From Hamadaea tsunoensis DSM 44101 (lineage in GTDB: Bacteria; Actinomycetota; Actinomycetes; Mycobacteriales; Micromonosporaceae), in the NCBI RefSeq assembly GCF_000428945.1, contig NZ_AUAX01000004.1, forward strand, positions 1 through 64,000: 64,000 nt of DNA, read 5' to 3'. The notes beneath the pieces were generated by a model. That model did not search any database, was not told the DNA's origin, and saw only the letters and a list, made by a program, of their open reading frames with translations. A program made the position numbers and the translations under genes. Shown piece after piece: positions 1 through 12,440 of the stretch. The number at the start of each line of letters is the position of its first letter. Positions within the stretch are counted from its first letter, which is position 1.

Positions 1-1353
<1,353 letters not shown>

Positions 1354-1361
1354 TCGGCACG

Positions 1362-1388
1362 GGGCCCCGGATCGCCGATCCGGGGCCC
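1362..1388. terminator. Bidirectional hairpin terminator between convergent genes
   Basis: A perfect 12-bp inverted repeat (GGGCCCCGGATC, loop GCC, GATCCGGGGCCC) starts 9 bases after the GH54 stop and ends 8 bases before the LacI stop. Placement between convergent genes supports termination for both strands. There is no U-tract, as is usual in high-GC actinomycetes. Confidence 0.75.
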
Positions 1389-1395
1389 TGCGAAA

Positions 1396-2412
1396 TCATC
1401 GCCGTACGCGAACGGGGCCGGTGCTCGACCGTAGGGAGACGGCCGGGGCCAGCAGCAGTTGCCGCGGCGGTGCCTCCGGCGTGGCGATGCTCGTGGCGAG
1501 AAGCTGTACGGCCTGCGCGCCCATCTCGATCGCCGGAACGTCGGCGGCGGTCAACGGCGGCCGGAAGTTCTCGGCCCAATGCGACGCGGCGACTCCGGTC
1601 ACGGAGAAGTCGCGCGGAATGGCCAGCCCCGCGGTCTCCAAGGCGCGCTGGATGCCCGGCAGCGCGGCCTCGTTGATCGTCGCCACCGCCGTCACTTCGG
1701 GATGCTCGCGCAGGATCGCGCGTATGCACGCCTCGCCGGCAAGGGTGTCGTCGGCACAGCAGTAGTCCACACCGGTGAGCCCCCGTTCGGCGACGGCCTC
1801 GGCGAAACCGGCGAGGGCACGGTGGCCCGGCCCGTATCCGGCCGCGACCAGTTCGGCGGAGCGGTTGATCAGAGCGACGTCGCGGTGCCCGAGATCGGCC
1901 AGATGGTGCACGCAGCGAGCGATCAGCGTCGCGTAGTCGACGTCCACCCACCACATGCCGTCCGAGCGCGCGGTACGCCCGATGCCGACGAACGGCAGGC
2001 CCGCCTGCTGCAGGCGCGTGACCCGGGCGTCCTCGAGACGAATCTCCATGAGTATCACGCCGTCGACCCGCCGGCCGGTGATGACGCGTTCGAACGAGCG
2101 GTCGTGGTCGCCGCCCGACGGTGACAGAAGCACGTCGAGGTCGGCCCGGGCGGCGGCGTCGACGACGCTGGCGACGAAGTCGAGTTGCATGTCGGTCAGG
2201 CGGCTGCTGGCCGGCGGAATGACGAGTCCCAGCGTGCGCGTACGCCCCTCTTTGAGGGCCCGGGCGTTGGCGTTGGGCTGGTAGTCCAGTTCGTCGATGA
2301 CGTCCAGGATGCGGCGGCGCGTCGTCTCCGAGACCGGCCGCTTGCCGCTCAGCGTGTAGGACACGGTGCTGCGCGACACGCCTGCCCGCCGGGCGATCTC
2401 CCCGATGTTCAT
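1396..2412 (-). CDS. LacI-family transcriptional repressor (sugar-responsive)
   Basis: 338 residues. The N-terminal helix-turn-helix starts at the first codon (MNIGEIARRAGVSRSTVSYTLSG) and is followed by the hinge region and a periplasmic-binding-protein-like effector domain of normal length. It is transcribed away from the ABC importer operon, and a strong palindrome lies between the two genes (2556-2580). The likely role is repression of that operon and of itself until an imported oligosaccharide or its breakdown product binds. Ligand identity cannot be read from sequence; arabino- or xylo-oligosaccharides are inferred from the neighbours. Confidence 0.92.
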   Translation of the reverse strand: MNIGEIARRAGVSRSTVSYTLSGKRPVSETTRRRILDVIDELDYQPNANARALKEGRTRTLGLVIPPASSRLTDMQLDFVASVVDAAARADLDVLLSPSGGDHDRSFERVITGRRVDGVILMEIRLEDARVTRLQQAGLPFVGIGRTARSDGMWWVDVDYATLIARCVHHLADLGHRDVALINRSAELVAAGYGPGHRALAGFAEAVAERGLTGVDYCCADDTLAGEACIRAILREHPEVTAVATINEAALPGIQRALETAGLAIPRDFSVTGVAASHWAENFRPPLTAADVPAIEMGAQAVQLLATSIATPEAPPRQLLLAPAVSLRSSTGPVRVRR

Positions 2413-2555
2413 GGCTTTTCTCCCTCGGACCGTGCCTGCCCGTCCTGTCGCGGGGTGAGCGATCGTCGAACCGGTTCCGCAAGGCTATCCGCCTGACGGC
2501 GGCCGAGTCCAGGATGGAACCGTTGACGAGGGAGCGAAACAGGCCTATGTTCGAT

Positions 2556-2580
2556 CGAATCGATTCCGCGAATCGATTCG
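2556..2580. promoter_or_regulatory. LacI-type operator: double GAATCGATTC palindrome
   Basis: Two copies of the perfect palindrome GAATCGATTC (2557-2566 and 2570-2579) form a larger perfect inverted repeat with 11-bp arms (CGAATCGATTC, spacer CGC, GAATCGATTCG). Each copy has the central CG typical of LacI-family operators. The site lies in the divergent intergenic region, 78 bases upstream of the binding-protein start and 144 bases upstream of the LacI start. Confidence 0.8.
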
Positions 2581-2657
2581 ACGCCTCGCGGCACCGGCCC
2601 GCCATCCCGCCGCGGCACATCGACAGCCCAGCTCAACGGTTTCTGAAGGGATGCACT

Positions 2658-3911
2658 GTGAACCCATCGGCAACGCGACGGCGCGCGATCGGTATCGCGC
2701 TGGTCGCCCTTGTCACGGCCGGCGCGCTGGCCGCCTGCTCGTCGTCAGACGCCAAGACCGGCGACGCGGCCGGCGGCACCTACGTGATCTGGGACCCGTA
2801 CCCCCAGTTCGACGACTCCTCGGCCTGGGTCAAGCTGCTGGGCGACTGCGGCACGAAAGCCGGCGTCGTGGTCAAGCGCACGGCGTTCGACACCACGGAT
2901 CTGACCAGCAAGACCCTGCTGGCAGCCCAGCAGGGCAACGCACCCGACGTACTCATCGTCGACAACCCCGTGGTCTCCACGCTCGCCGAAGCCGGCGTAC
3001 TCACCAGCAGCGACGAGATCCGGCTCGACACCTCGGCGATCGACCCGAACCTCCTCGGCGCCGGGCAGATCGCGGGCAAGGCCTACGGGATCCCGATCGG
3101 CGCCAACACGCTGGCCCTCTACTACAACAAGAGCGTCCTGGCGGCCGCGGGCGTCGACATCACCTCCGTGAAGGACTGGGCGTCGCTGACGGCCGCCCTC
3201 GCCAAGGTGAAGGCCGCCGGCAAGAAGGGCATCACCTTCTCGGCGATCGGCACCGAGGAGGGAAGCTTCCAGTTCCTGCCCTGGTTCTGGGGCTCGGGCG
3301 CCGACCTCACCAAGCTCGACTCGCCCGAGGCCGTCAGCGCGCTGTCCCTGTGGACGGACTGGCTCAAGCAGGGCTACGCCCCGAACTCCGTCATCAACAA
3401 CACCCAGACCACCAGCTGGCAGGAGTTCGCCACCGGTCAGTTCGCCTTCGCCGAGAACGGGACGTGGCAGCGGGCCAACGCTGCGAAGGCCGGTTTCGGG
3501 TACGGCATCATCGCGGTACCCGCCCGCGACGGCGGCACCGCCGCTGCGCCCACCGGCGGAGAGTTCGTCACCGTCCCGGTACAGAAGACCACCGCCCGGT
3601 ACGCGATCTCGCAGAAACTGGTCGCCTGCCTCACCGACACCGACAACTCGCTGGCCACGACGACGACGTTGTCCTACATCGCCCCGACGGCGGCGGTACA
3701 GGCAAAGCAGGTGGCCGCCGCCCCGGATCTCGCGGTGTGGGTGAGCGCGGTGAAGGCGGCCAAGGGCCGCACCGGCGACAACCTCGGCACCAAGTACCCC
3801 AAGATCTCCCAGCCGTTGTGGACGGCGGTGCAGGCCGCGCTCAGTGGATCGGCGAATCCCGCGGCCGCGTTGTCCACCGCGCAGGCCGCGGCGGCCGCCG
3901 CCACGAAGTGA
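2658..3911 (+). CDS. ABC sugar transporter solute-binding lipoprotein
   Basis: 417 residues from a GTG at 2658, preceded by a GAAGGG ribosome site; upstream in-frame starts lie in the operator region and are rejected. A basic N-terminus and hydrophobic stretch end in the lipobox LAAC (Cys27), so the protein is a membrane-anchored lipoprotein outside the cell. The rest is a family 1 extracellular solute-binding protein (MalE/UgpB type), as in YVIWDPYPQFDDSSAW near the start of the mature protein. It would capture an oligosaccharide for the two permeases that follow. No ATPase gene is nearby, so a shared MsiK-type ATPase elsewhere is likely, as in many actinomycete sugar importers. Confidence 0.93.
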   Translation: MNPSATRRRAIGIALVALVTAGALAACSSSDAKTGDAAGGTYVIWDPYPQFDDSSAWVKLLGDCGTKAGVVVKRTAFDTTDLTSKTLLAAQQGNAPDVLIVDNPVVSTLAEAGVLTSSDEIRLDTSAIDPNLLGAGQIAGKAYGIPIGANTLALYYNKSVLAAAGVDITSVKDWASLTAALAKVKAAGKKGITFSAIGTEEGSFQFLPWFWGSGADLTKLDSPEAVSALSLWTDWLKQGYAPNSVINNTQTTSWQEFATGQFAFAENGTWQRANAAKAGFGYGIIAVPARDGGTAAAPTGGEFVTVPVQKTTARYAISQKLVACLTDTDNSLATTTTLSYIAPTAAVQAKQVAAAPDLAVWVSAVKAAKGRTGDNLGTKYPKISQPLWTAVQAALSGSANPAAALSTAQAAAAAATK

Positions 3912-3922
3912 TCGTGCGTTTC

Positions 3923-4900
3923 ATGAGCCAACGGACACGGGCCGCCGACCGGCCGTCTGTTCGCCGTCCGGGCGAGAACGCGGGCGCGTTCTCGCCCAGG
4001 CCACGGCCCGTCCGCCGGGCACGCTCCGAGCAGTGGGCGGCGTGGGCGTTCCTCGTCCCGGTCGCGGTCTACCTGCTGGCGTTCTTCGCCTACCCGCTTT
4101 ACCGCAACGTGGAGCTCAGCCTGCGTGACTACACCGTCCGCTCGTTCGTGCACGGCGGCGCGAAGTTCACCGGCCTCGGCAACTACGCGAAGATCCTGAA
4201 GGATCCGGCCTTCGTGCCGGCGCTGACCCACACGATCGTGTTCACGCTTGTGTCGCTGGCGTTCCAGTTCACCATCGGCCTGGCGCTCGCGGTCTTCTTC
4301 GCCCGGGCGTTCCCCCTGTCGGCGACGCTGCGCGCGCTGTTCCTGGTGCCCTGGCTGCTGCCGCTGATCGTGTCCGCGTCGACGTGGTCATGGGTGCTGA
4401 ACACGGACTCGGGCGTCGCCAACGCGGTCCTGCAGCAGATCGGCATCCCGCCGGTCACCTGGCTGACGTCGCCCACCTGGTCGCTCGTCTCAGTGATCAT
4501 CGCCAACATCTGGATCGGCATCCCGTTCAACCTGGTGGTGCTCCACAGCGGACTGCAGTCGATCCCCGGCCAGCTCTACGAGGCCGCCCAGATCGACGGT
4601 GCCGGCGGCTGGCAGCAGTTCTGGCGCATCACCTTCCCCCTGCTGCGCCCGGTCTCCGCGATCACCCTGCTCCTCGGCCTGGTGTACACGCTGAAGGTCT
4701 TCGACATCATCTGGATCATGACCAGGGGTGGACCGACCGGCTCGTCGGCGACCCTCGCCACCTGGTCCTACCAGCTCAGCTTCGGCAACCTGCTGCCGGC
4801 GTTCGGCCCCGGCGCGGCGGTCGGCAACCTGCTGATCCTCATGGCGTCGGCGGCGGGCCTGGTCTACATCCGCGTCCAGAAGCGGCAGTACCAGCCATGA
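3923..4900 (+). CDS. ABC sugar transporter permease, MalF/UgpA-like
   Basis: 325 residues from ATG 3923 (GTG 3914 is an alternative; neither has a strong ribosome site). It has about six membrane segments. The EAA loop that contacts the ATPase is visible as LYEAAQIDGAGGWQQFWRI. The gene starts about 11 bases after the binding-protein stop, and its own stop overlaps the next start (ATGA), so the operon is tightly coupled. It forms the channel with the following permease. Confidence 0.93.
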   Translation: MSQRTRAADRPSVRRPGENAGAFSPRPRPVRRARSEQWAAWAFLVPVAVYLLAFFAYPLYRNVELSLRDYTVRSFVHGGAKFTGLGNYAKILKDPAFVPALTHTIVFTLVSLAFQFTIGLALAVFFARAFPLSATLRALFLVPWLLPLIVSASTWSWVLNTDSGVANAVLQQIGIPPVTWLTSPTWSLVSVIIANIWIGIPFNLVVLHSGLQSIPGQLYEAAQIDGAGGWQQFWRITFPLLRPVSAITLLLGLVYTLKVFDIIWIMTRGGPTGSSATLATWSYQLSFGNLLPAFGPGAAVGNLLILMASAAGLVYIRVQKRQYQP

Positions 4901-5715
4901 CCCCGCGACGCAGCCTGCTCAAGACCCTGATCGCGCTCGTACTCACCGGGATCATGCTGTTCCCGGTCTACTGGATGGTCAACGTATCGTTCACCCGCCC
5001 ACGAGACATGCGCAAAGCGCCGCCGAACTGGCTCCCGATCGGCGGAACCCTGGACGGGTACCGGTCCGTTCTGCACGACCAGCTGCCCTACCTCGGCACC
5101 AGCTTGGCGGTGGGGCTCGGGACCGTCGCGCTCACCGTGGCGATCTCGGCGCCGGCGGCGTACGCCCTGGCGAAACTCGCTCCGCGCGGCGGCGGCGTGC
5201 TCAGCTTCCTGCTGCTCATGGCTCAGATGATTCCCGGGATCATCATGGCGATGGGCTTTTACGCCGGCTATCTGGAGCTCGGACTGCTCAACACCGTCGG
5301 CGGTCTGATCGTGGCGGACTCGACCATCGCCGTACCCTTCGCGGTTCTGATCTTCACCGCGTTCATGCGCGCCATCCCCGACGAGCTCCTCCAAGCCGCC
5401 AAGACCGACGGCGCGGGCGTACTGCGGATCTTCTGGTCCGTCGTCATGCCGGTCAGCCGCAACGCCGTCGTCACCGTGTCCCTCTTCGCATTCCTGTGGG
5501 CCTGGTCGGACTTCGTCTACGCCAGCACGCTGGACAGCGGCGGGGCCGCACGCCCGATCACCCTGGGCATCTACCACTACATCGGCAACAACAACCAGGA
5601 ATGGAACGCCGTCATGGCCACCGCGGTCGTCGCATCCCTGCCGGCCACCGTCCTACTGATCATCGCTCAACGCTATGTCGCCGCCGGGGTGATCTCCGGT
5701 GCGGTCAAGGACTGA
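4897..5715 (+). CDS. ABC sugar transporter permease, MalG/UgpE-like
   Basis: 272 residues. ATG 4897 overlaps the upstream stop by 4 bases. Membrane segments begin near residue 10, and the EAA motif reads LLQAAKTDGAGVLRIFWSVV near residue 168. The C-terminal AAGVISGAVKD is the standard ending of MalG-type permeases. It is the second channel subunit of the importer. Confidence 0.94.
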   Translation: MTPRRSLLKTLIALVLTGIMLFPVYWMVNVSFTRPRDMRKAPPNWLPIGGTLDGYRSVLHDQLPYLGTSLAVGLGTVALTVAISAPAAYALAKLAPRGGGVLSFLLLMAQMIPGIIMAMGFYAGYLELGLLNTVGGLIVADSTIAVPFAVLIFTAFMRAIPDELLQAAKTDGAGVLRIFWSVVMPVSRNAVVTVSLFAFLWAWSDFVYASTLDSGGAARPITLGIYHYIGNNNQEWNAVMATAVVASLPATVLLIIAQRYVAAGVISGAVKD

Positions 5716-5740
5716 CACCGGCTCGGAAGGAGAGCACCAC

Positions 5741-7465
5741 ATGACCGCCCCGCCGCAGGATCCCACCTTCTCGGTACGCGAGATCCCGTTCAGCTACTTC
5801 GGATCGTGGTTCGACGTCTCACCCGTGATCGGACACCACGCGTACGCCGAGGACCTGCACCTGGTCTCCCACCAGACCGGACTGCACCCGATCCTGCGCT
5901 TCGTTGCGACCGACGGCCGCACCCGCGTCGACGCGGCGATCTCAGCCACTCCGGACCTGCTGGCCTGGACAGCGGCAACCGGAACCGTGGAACTGGTCTA
6001 CCAGGACGCCGAGACGATCCGCGTACGCAGCCAGGGGCTCGGCCTGCGCATCGAGGCGGCCGCCGCCACCCTGACCCCGTTCAGCGGCACCTACCTCTAC
6101 CGCGACCCGGCCGACGGGGCATACGTGTTCACCGTCTACGAGACCGGGCGGCGCTACAGGATCACCGTCCTGGCGGGAACACCACTCGTCCTGGGCGAGC
6201 AGTCGCTCGGAGCCGCCGAACGGTGCCTGGCCCTGCCCGCCGGCGAGGGCTGGGAGATCGCGATCGAGGAGTACGAAGGCGCCCGGCCGCCGTTCACCGA
6301 CGACACGTCCTTCGCCCAGGCGCGCAGTGCCACCCGCGCGTCGTTCCTGCGGTTCGCCGATCAGGTGGCGCCGTGGCGTTCGGCGGAAACGCCGGCGGCC
6401 GAACTGGCGGCCTACGTGCTCTGGTCGGCGACGGTACGCCCAGCGGGCTTTCTCGGCCGGCCCGCGGTCCTCATGTCCAAGCACTGGATGGACAAAGTCT
6501 GGAGCTGGGACCACTGCTTCAACGCCATCGCCCTCGCCGACGGCCACCCGCAGCTGGCCGGCGACCAGTTCATGCTGCCGTTCGATCACCAGGACGCCGG
6601 CGGGGCGCTGCCCGACTCGGTGACGCACTCGGAGATCCTCTACAACTTCGTCAAGCCCCCGGTCCACGGGTGGGCCCTCGGCCACCTGCGCCGCCGGCTG
6701 CCCGCGACGGCGCCGTGGGAGCCGGCGGAGATCTACCGGCGCCTGCGCGCATGGACCCGGTTCTGGCTCGACTTCCGCCGGGCGCCAGGCCAATTGCTGC
6801 CGCACTACCAGCACGGCAACGACAGCGGCTGGGACAACGCGACGACCTTCGACCGCCGGCGCGTCGTCCAGACCGCCGACCTCGCGGCGCTTCTCGTCCT
6901 GCAACTGCGGGAGCTGGCCGTGCTCGCCGAGGAGTTGGCGCGGCCGGACGAGGCCGACCTGTGGACGCGGACCGCGGAGCAGATCCGCCAGGCGATGCTC
7001 GACGAACTGTGGGCCGTCGACCGGTTCGCCGCCCGCAGCCCCGCCACCGCCGAGGTATGGACCAGTGACAGCCTGCTGGACCTCATGCCCATCGTGCTCG
7101 GCGCCGACCTGCCCGCCGACGTCGCCGCCGGGCTCGCCGCACGCGTCGAAACACACCTATCCGAGTACGGGCTGGCGACCGAACTGCCGTCATCGCAGCA
7201 CTACCAGTCCGACGGCTACTGGCGCGGGCCGATCTGGGCGCCCGCGACGGTTCTGATCGAGGACGGACTACGCCGGGCCGGGTACAGCGCCTTGGCTGAC
7301 AAGATCAGTGCCCGGTTCCGATCGCTCTGTGAGAAGTCCGGGTTCGCTGAGAACTTCGACGCCCACACCGGAGCCGGTCTGCGCGACCGTGCGTACACCT
7401 GGACCGCCAGCTGCTATCTGATCCTTGCCGCGGCGCGTCAGACGTCTCGCCGCGCAGTGTCCTGA
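5741..7465 (+). CDS. Cytoplasmic glycoside hydrolase, GH63/MGH1-like (alpha/alpha six-barrel)
   Basis: 574 residues from ATG 5741 with a GGAAGGAGAG ribosome site. No signal peptide is present, so it is intracellular. The C-terminal two thirds resembles the MGH1/GH63 and glycogen-debranching alpha/alpha-barrel group: KVWSWDHCFNAIAL, DHQDAGGALPDS, a mid-domain GNDSGWDNATTF and QSDGYWRGPIWAPAT. As the last gene of the importer operon it probably hydrolyses the imported oligosaccharide. The exact substrate is not visible. Its 3' end overlaps the convergent LacI gene by 28 bases. Confidence 0.8.
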   Translation: MTAPPQDPTFSVREIPFSYFGSWFDVSPVIGHHAYAEDLHLVSHQTGLHPILRFVATDGRTRVDAAISATPDLLAWTAATGTVELVYQDAETIRVRSQGLGLRIEAAAATLTPFSGTYLYRDPADGAYVFTVYETGRRYRITVLAGTPLVLGEQSLGAAERCLALPAGEGWEIAIEEYEGARPPFTDDTSFAQARSATRASFLRFADQVAPWRSAETPAAELAAYVLWSATVRPAGFLGRPAVLMSKHWMDKVWSWDHCFNAIALADGHPQLAGDQFMLPFDHQDAGGALPDSVTHSEILYNFVKPPVHGWALGHLRRRLPATAPWEPAEIYRRLRAWTRFWLDFRRAPGQLLPHYQHGNDSGWDNATTFDRRRVVQTADLAALLVLQLRELAVLAEELARPDEADLWTRTAEQIRQAMLDELWAVDRFAARSPATAEVWTSDSLLDLMPIVLGADLPADVAAGLAARVETHLSEYGLATELPSSQHYQSDGYWRGPIWAPATVLIEDGLRRAGYSALADKISARFRSLCEKSGFAENFDAHTGAGLRDRAYTWTASCYLILAAARQTSRRAVS

Positions 7466-8490
7466 CGAGCGGCGACGCTGGCGCGGGTCACGAGCCGGGG
7501 CGGGATGGTCTCCCGGCGGCTGGGGCGTGTGCCGGCGCGTACCTGGTCGAGCAGTAGTTCCAGGGCCGTTGCGGCGACGGCGTCGAAATCGGGCCGCATC
7601 GTGGTCAGCGGCGGAATGTAGTACCCGGCCTCGGGTACGTCGTCGAAGCCGACGAGGCTGACATCGTGCGGCACGGTGCGTCCGCGTTCGTGCAGTGCCC
7701 GCAGGACGCCGAGGGCGAGGTGGTCGTTGGCGGCGAAGACGGCTGTGACTTCATCGAGCCGGGCCAGGAGCTGGCCGGCCCGGTAGCCGGCGGCGGCCGA
7801 CCAGTCCGCGGAGATGACGGGCGGGATCTCGGCGCCGGCCTCGGTGAGGGCCCGTCGCCAGCCGGCGATGCGGCCGCGGCTGTCGAGCCAGTCCGGCGGA
7901 CCGGCGACGTGCCAGACGGTGGGGTGCCCGGCGTCGAGCAGGTGGTTGGTGGCGGTGTATCCGCCGTCCTCCTGATCGACGGCGACGACGGCACCGCTGA
8001 AGCGATGATCACCGTCGATGCATACCAGAGGGATCTGGTACGAGAACTTGATCAGGAGTTCCGTGGCCCGCCGGAAGGGCGCGATCACGACCAGGCCGAC
8101 CACGCGCTGATCCAGGTGCCGGTTGACCGCTTCCTGCAGCCGGACGGGGTCGAGTCCCGCCACGTGCTCCACGCTGACGGCGTACCCGGCGCCGACTGCG
8201 GCCCGGGTGAACGCGGCCAGAGCGGCGGCCGGTCCGTGGAGCGTGGCGCTCTGCGAGATCACGCCCACGACGTTGGATCTGCCCGTGACCAGGGCACGGG
8301 CGGCCTTGTTGGGACGGTAGCCCAGTTCCGTGACGGCTTCGAGGACCCTCGACCGGGTGCGCTGGGAGACGTAGGGATACCCGTTGAGCACCCGCGAGAC
8401 CGTCTGATGGGAGACCCCGGCGAGCCTGGCCACGTCCGTCATCGCCGGCTCGCCGCTCGCCTTGGCCAACGCGTCCTCCTGCGGTCGCAT
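7438..8490 (-). CDS. LacI-family transcriptional regulator
   Basis: 350 residues from ATG 8490; ATG 8442, directly before TDVARLAGVSHQTVSRVLNG, is also possible, and longer starts run into a terminator. It has an N-terminal LacI helix-turn-helix, the hinge (PNKAARAL), and the sugar-binding effector domain ending near LVTRASVAA. It lies directly downstream of GH62 on the same strand but behind a strong hairpin, so it is probably transcribed separately. It is the best candidate to bind the TGT(T/G)A(T/A)CGTT(A/C)ACA sites upstream of GH62 and GH29. Confidence 0.9.
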   Translation of the reverse strand: MRPQEDALAKASGEPAMTDVARLAGVSHQTVSRVLNGYPYVSQRTRSRVLEAVTELGYRPNKAARALVTGRSNVVGVISQSATLHGPAAALAAFTRAAVGAGYAVSVEHVAGLDPVRLQEAVNRHLDQRVVGLVVIAPFRRATELLIKFSYQIPLVCIDGDHRFSGAVVAVDQEDGGYTATNHLLDAGHPTVWHVAGPPDWLDSRGRIAGWRRALTEAGAEIPPVISADWSAAAGYRAGQLLARLDEVTAVFAANDHLALGVLRALHERGRTVPHDVSLVGFDDVPEAGYYIPPLTTMRPDFDAVAATALELLLDQVRAGTRPSRRETIPPRLVTRASVAARQDTARRDV

Positions 8491-8510
8491 GTCGGGCTCG
8501 AACGGGGAGT

Positions 8511-8549
8511 GCTTGACGGGGCCGGGAGGCGGATGCGGCCCCGTCAAGC
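8511..8549. terminator. Terminator hairpin downstream of GH62
   Basis: A perfect 14-bp inverted repeat (GCTTGACGGGGCCG at 8511-8524 and its complement at 8536-8549) with an 11-base loop lies 6 bases beyond the GH62 stop on the minus strand and just upstream of the LacI start. Confidence 0.8.
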
Positions 8550-8555
8550 GCCCGG

Positions 8556-10019
8556 CTACCGCTGAAGGGTCAGTACGCCGGGACGGTAGGGGAGCAGACC
8601 GTAGTCGCCGCCGGAGCTGGGGCTGCGGCCCTGGTAGAGCAGTTGGAGGTTGCAGGGGTCGATGGTCATGGTCTGGTCGGGGTTGTTACGGACGAGGTCG
8701 CCGTGGCTGATGTCGTTGGTCCAGGTGGCGCCGCTGTTGGCCTTGCCGGCGAAGGGGTTGCCCTCGGTGGCGGCCTGCGCGGTCCAGGATCCGCTGAGGC
8801 TGGTGGCGGTGAAGGAGCGGAAGTAGCGGCCGTTGGCGCCGATCGCCTCGACGATCATGAGGTACAGGTTCTGGTTCTGGACCTTGTAGACCTGGACGGC
8901 CTCGAAGAGGTTGTTGGTGCTGTCGCTGAGGACCACGGTCGAGGCGGTGCCGAAGTTGCCGGGGAAGTTGCCGATGGGCTGGCTGGCCCGGTAGATCTTT
9001 CCGTTGTCGCCGGCGAAGAACAGGTACATGTTCGAGCTGTCGCCGATCAGGGTCTGGTCGATGGGGCCGGTGCCGGAGCCGGAGATGCTTCCGGAGAACA
9101 GCGCGCTGGGCGACGACCAGCCGTTGGCGTTGGTGGGGTCGCTGGCCGTGCGGTAGACGAACGCGGTCGCACCCCACTGGTACGCGAGCACCCAGGTGTT
9201 CTTCGGCGCGAAGTAGAACAGCGTCGGCGCGACCGTCGACGACGACATGCCGGTCTGGGTCGCCGAGGCCATGTCCGACCAGTTGGTGAAGAGGCTGAAG
9301 TTCATCGAGCCCCAGGTCGATCCGTTGTCGTGGGTGGTGGCGTACACGAGGTGCTTGCCGTTGTAGACGACGTTGGTGAAGTCTTTGAGCGACGCCCATC
9401 CCGACTTGGGGGTCGCCAGCGCGCCGGTCGACGTCCATCGGTAGGTCGACGGGAGTGTGCAGGTTCCGCTGCCGGTGTTGTTGACCAGTGAGGCGTCGTC
9501 GACGTAGAGGCTGTCGGTGCCGGCCGCGGTTTCGATGTAGAGGGTCGCGGAGGACAGCGTTCCGGTCCACGACACCGTGGCCGTGCCGGTCAGCTGGGTC
9601 CACGCCGACGTGTTCACCGCGGCCTGGGCGAGGCTGATGTAGTTCGTCGTGCCGTTGGCCGTCACCTGCAGGGTCAACTTGGCCGTGGGGGTGCCGCTCT
9701 GGGTGCGTACCCAGGCGGCCGCGGTGAAGCTGGCGCCGTTGGCCAGTACCGACGTCACGCCCTGACCCGGCCCGTTCCACGATGCGGTGCGGCCGGTGTA
9801 CGCCAGGGAGTGCGTACCACCGTGGACAGTGCTCGTGTTCGAGGCGGCGGTGCCGGCGCCGAACGACGACCAGCCGGTGGTGCCGCTCTCCATGTCCGCG
9901 TTGGTCAGCAGATTGCCGCTGGCGGCGACGGCGGGGGAGGTGGCGGCCGACACCGCGCCGAGCGAGGCCAGCGTCAGGGCGAGGGCGACCCCGACTCTGA
10001 CGATCTTTCTGGTGTTCAT
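8556..10019 (-). CDS. Secreted GH62 alpha-L-arabinofuranosidase with N-terminal CBM4_9-type module
   Basis: 487 residues from ATG 10019 with a GAAGGAG ribosome site. A Sec signal peptide ends near ATSPAVAAS. Residues about 35-180 form a CBM4/9/22-like beta-sandwich ([15 protein letters not shown] to [15 protein letters not shown]). Residues about 190-487 are the five-bladed GH62 domain ([18 protein letters not shown] through [15 protein letters not shown] and PGVLTLQR). GH62 enzymes remove arabinose singly linked to xylan. The binding module is nearly identical in pattern to that at the C-terminus of the GH43 at 15312-17150. LacI-type palindromes lie upstream. Confidence 0.93.
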   Translation of the reverse strand: MNTRKIVRVGVALALTLASLGAVSAATSPAVAASGNLLTNADMESGTTGWSSFGAGTAASNTSTVHGGTHSLAYTGRTASWNGPGQGVTSVLANGASFTAAAWVRTQSGTPTAKLTLQVTANGTTNYISLAQAAVNTSAWTQLTGTATVSWTGTLSSATLYIETAAGTDSLYVDDASLVNNTGSGTCTLPSTYRWTSTGALATPKSGWASLKDFTNVVYNGKHLVYATTHDNGSTWGSMNFSLFTNWSDMASATQTGMSSSTVAPTLFYFAPKNTWVLAYQWGATAFVYRTASDPTNANGWSSPSALFSGSISGSGTGPIDQTLIGDSSNMYLFFAGDNGKIYRASQPIGNFPGNFGTASTVVLSDSTNNLFEAVQVYKVQNQNLYLMIVEAIGANGRYFRSFTATSLSGSWTAQAATEGNPFAGKANSGATWTNDISHGDLVRNNPDQTMTIDPCNLQLLYQGRSPSSGGDYGLLPYRPGVLTLQR

Positions 10020-10221
10020 TGTCGAACTCCTTCGTGGGGACGGGCGGGCCTGTCGGCGGCGACAGGCCCCGGACGAGAGGGGCGGGTTCAACTCCACGGG
10101 GCGGGGACGAGCCGCCTGCCGTCGTGCGTCCACGAACCGGTGGCTTCCCAGGCAGTGCGGCCCCGGTCAGTGGCCAGGTACGCCAGGCGTACCGGTGAGA
10201 CATTCGCCATGATCGTCAAAT

Positions 10222-10235
10222 GTGAACGTTAACAT
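10222..10235. promoter_or_regulatory. LacI-type operator upstream of GH62
   Basis: TGTGAACGTTAACA has a central CG and differs at one base from the perfect palindrome TGTGAACGTTCACA found upstream of the GH29 fucosidase. It is 203 bases upstream of the GH62 start. Confidence 0.6.
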
Positions 10236-10407
10236 AACTGCTCGGAATTGAATGCGCAACGATGGAATGCTGCGGATGTCTTGTACGGAAAACTGTTATG
10301 CCGGCCGCTCATCGCAAGCCGCAAAGGCAAGCCGGACACCATCTCGCCGCCCGGGGCGCATTCGGACCAGGCTTCTGATCGTGCCACTGGGGTGGCAGCG
10401 ACGGGCG

Positions 10408-10435
10408 CGCCAATTGTTATCGTTAACAATTGGCG
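10408..10435. promoter_or_regulatory. 28-bp palindromic operator centred on CG
   Basis: Twelve-base arms (CGCCAATTGTTA and TAACAATTGGCG) flank TCGT. Only the outer bases of the central four are unpaired. The core TGTTATCGTTAACA resembles the two other TGT-CG-ACA sites in this window. It lies between the GH10 stop and the GH62 start. Confidence 0.65.
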
Positions 10436-10478
10436 TTGGCTGCCGGCGATCCGTGGATCGTGCGGCCCGACCGCGATT

Positions 10479-10545
10479 CGCGAAGAGGACCGTCATGACC
10501 AGCAGGCGGCCCTCTTCGCGTGCGGCGGCAGCCGACCGGCTGCCG
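10479..10545. terminator. Two consecutive hairpins after GH10
   Basis: Stem 1 is CGCGAAGAGG (10479-10488) with CCTCTTCGCG (10511-10520). Stem 2 is CGGCAGCCG (10526-10534) with CGGCTGCCG (10537-10545). They lie 16-82 bases past the GH10 stop on the minus strand. Confidence 0.6.
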
Positions 10546-10560
10546 GATCGCGCCGAGTTC

Positions 10561-12440
<1,880 letters not shown>

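Larger units (their letters stand above)
10020..10560. other. 541-bp non-coding promoter region between GH10 and GH62
   Basis: No convincing gene is present. The region holds the GH10 terminator hairpins near 10479-10545 and two LacI-type palindromes (10222-10235 and 10408-10435), so it is the GH62 control region. Open frames crossing it have no start signal or family match. Confidence 0.6.
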
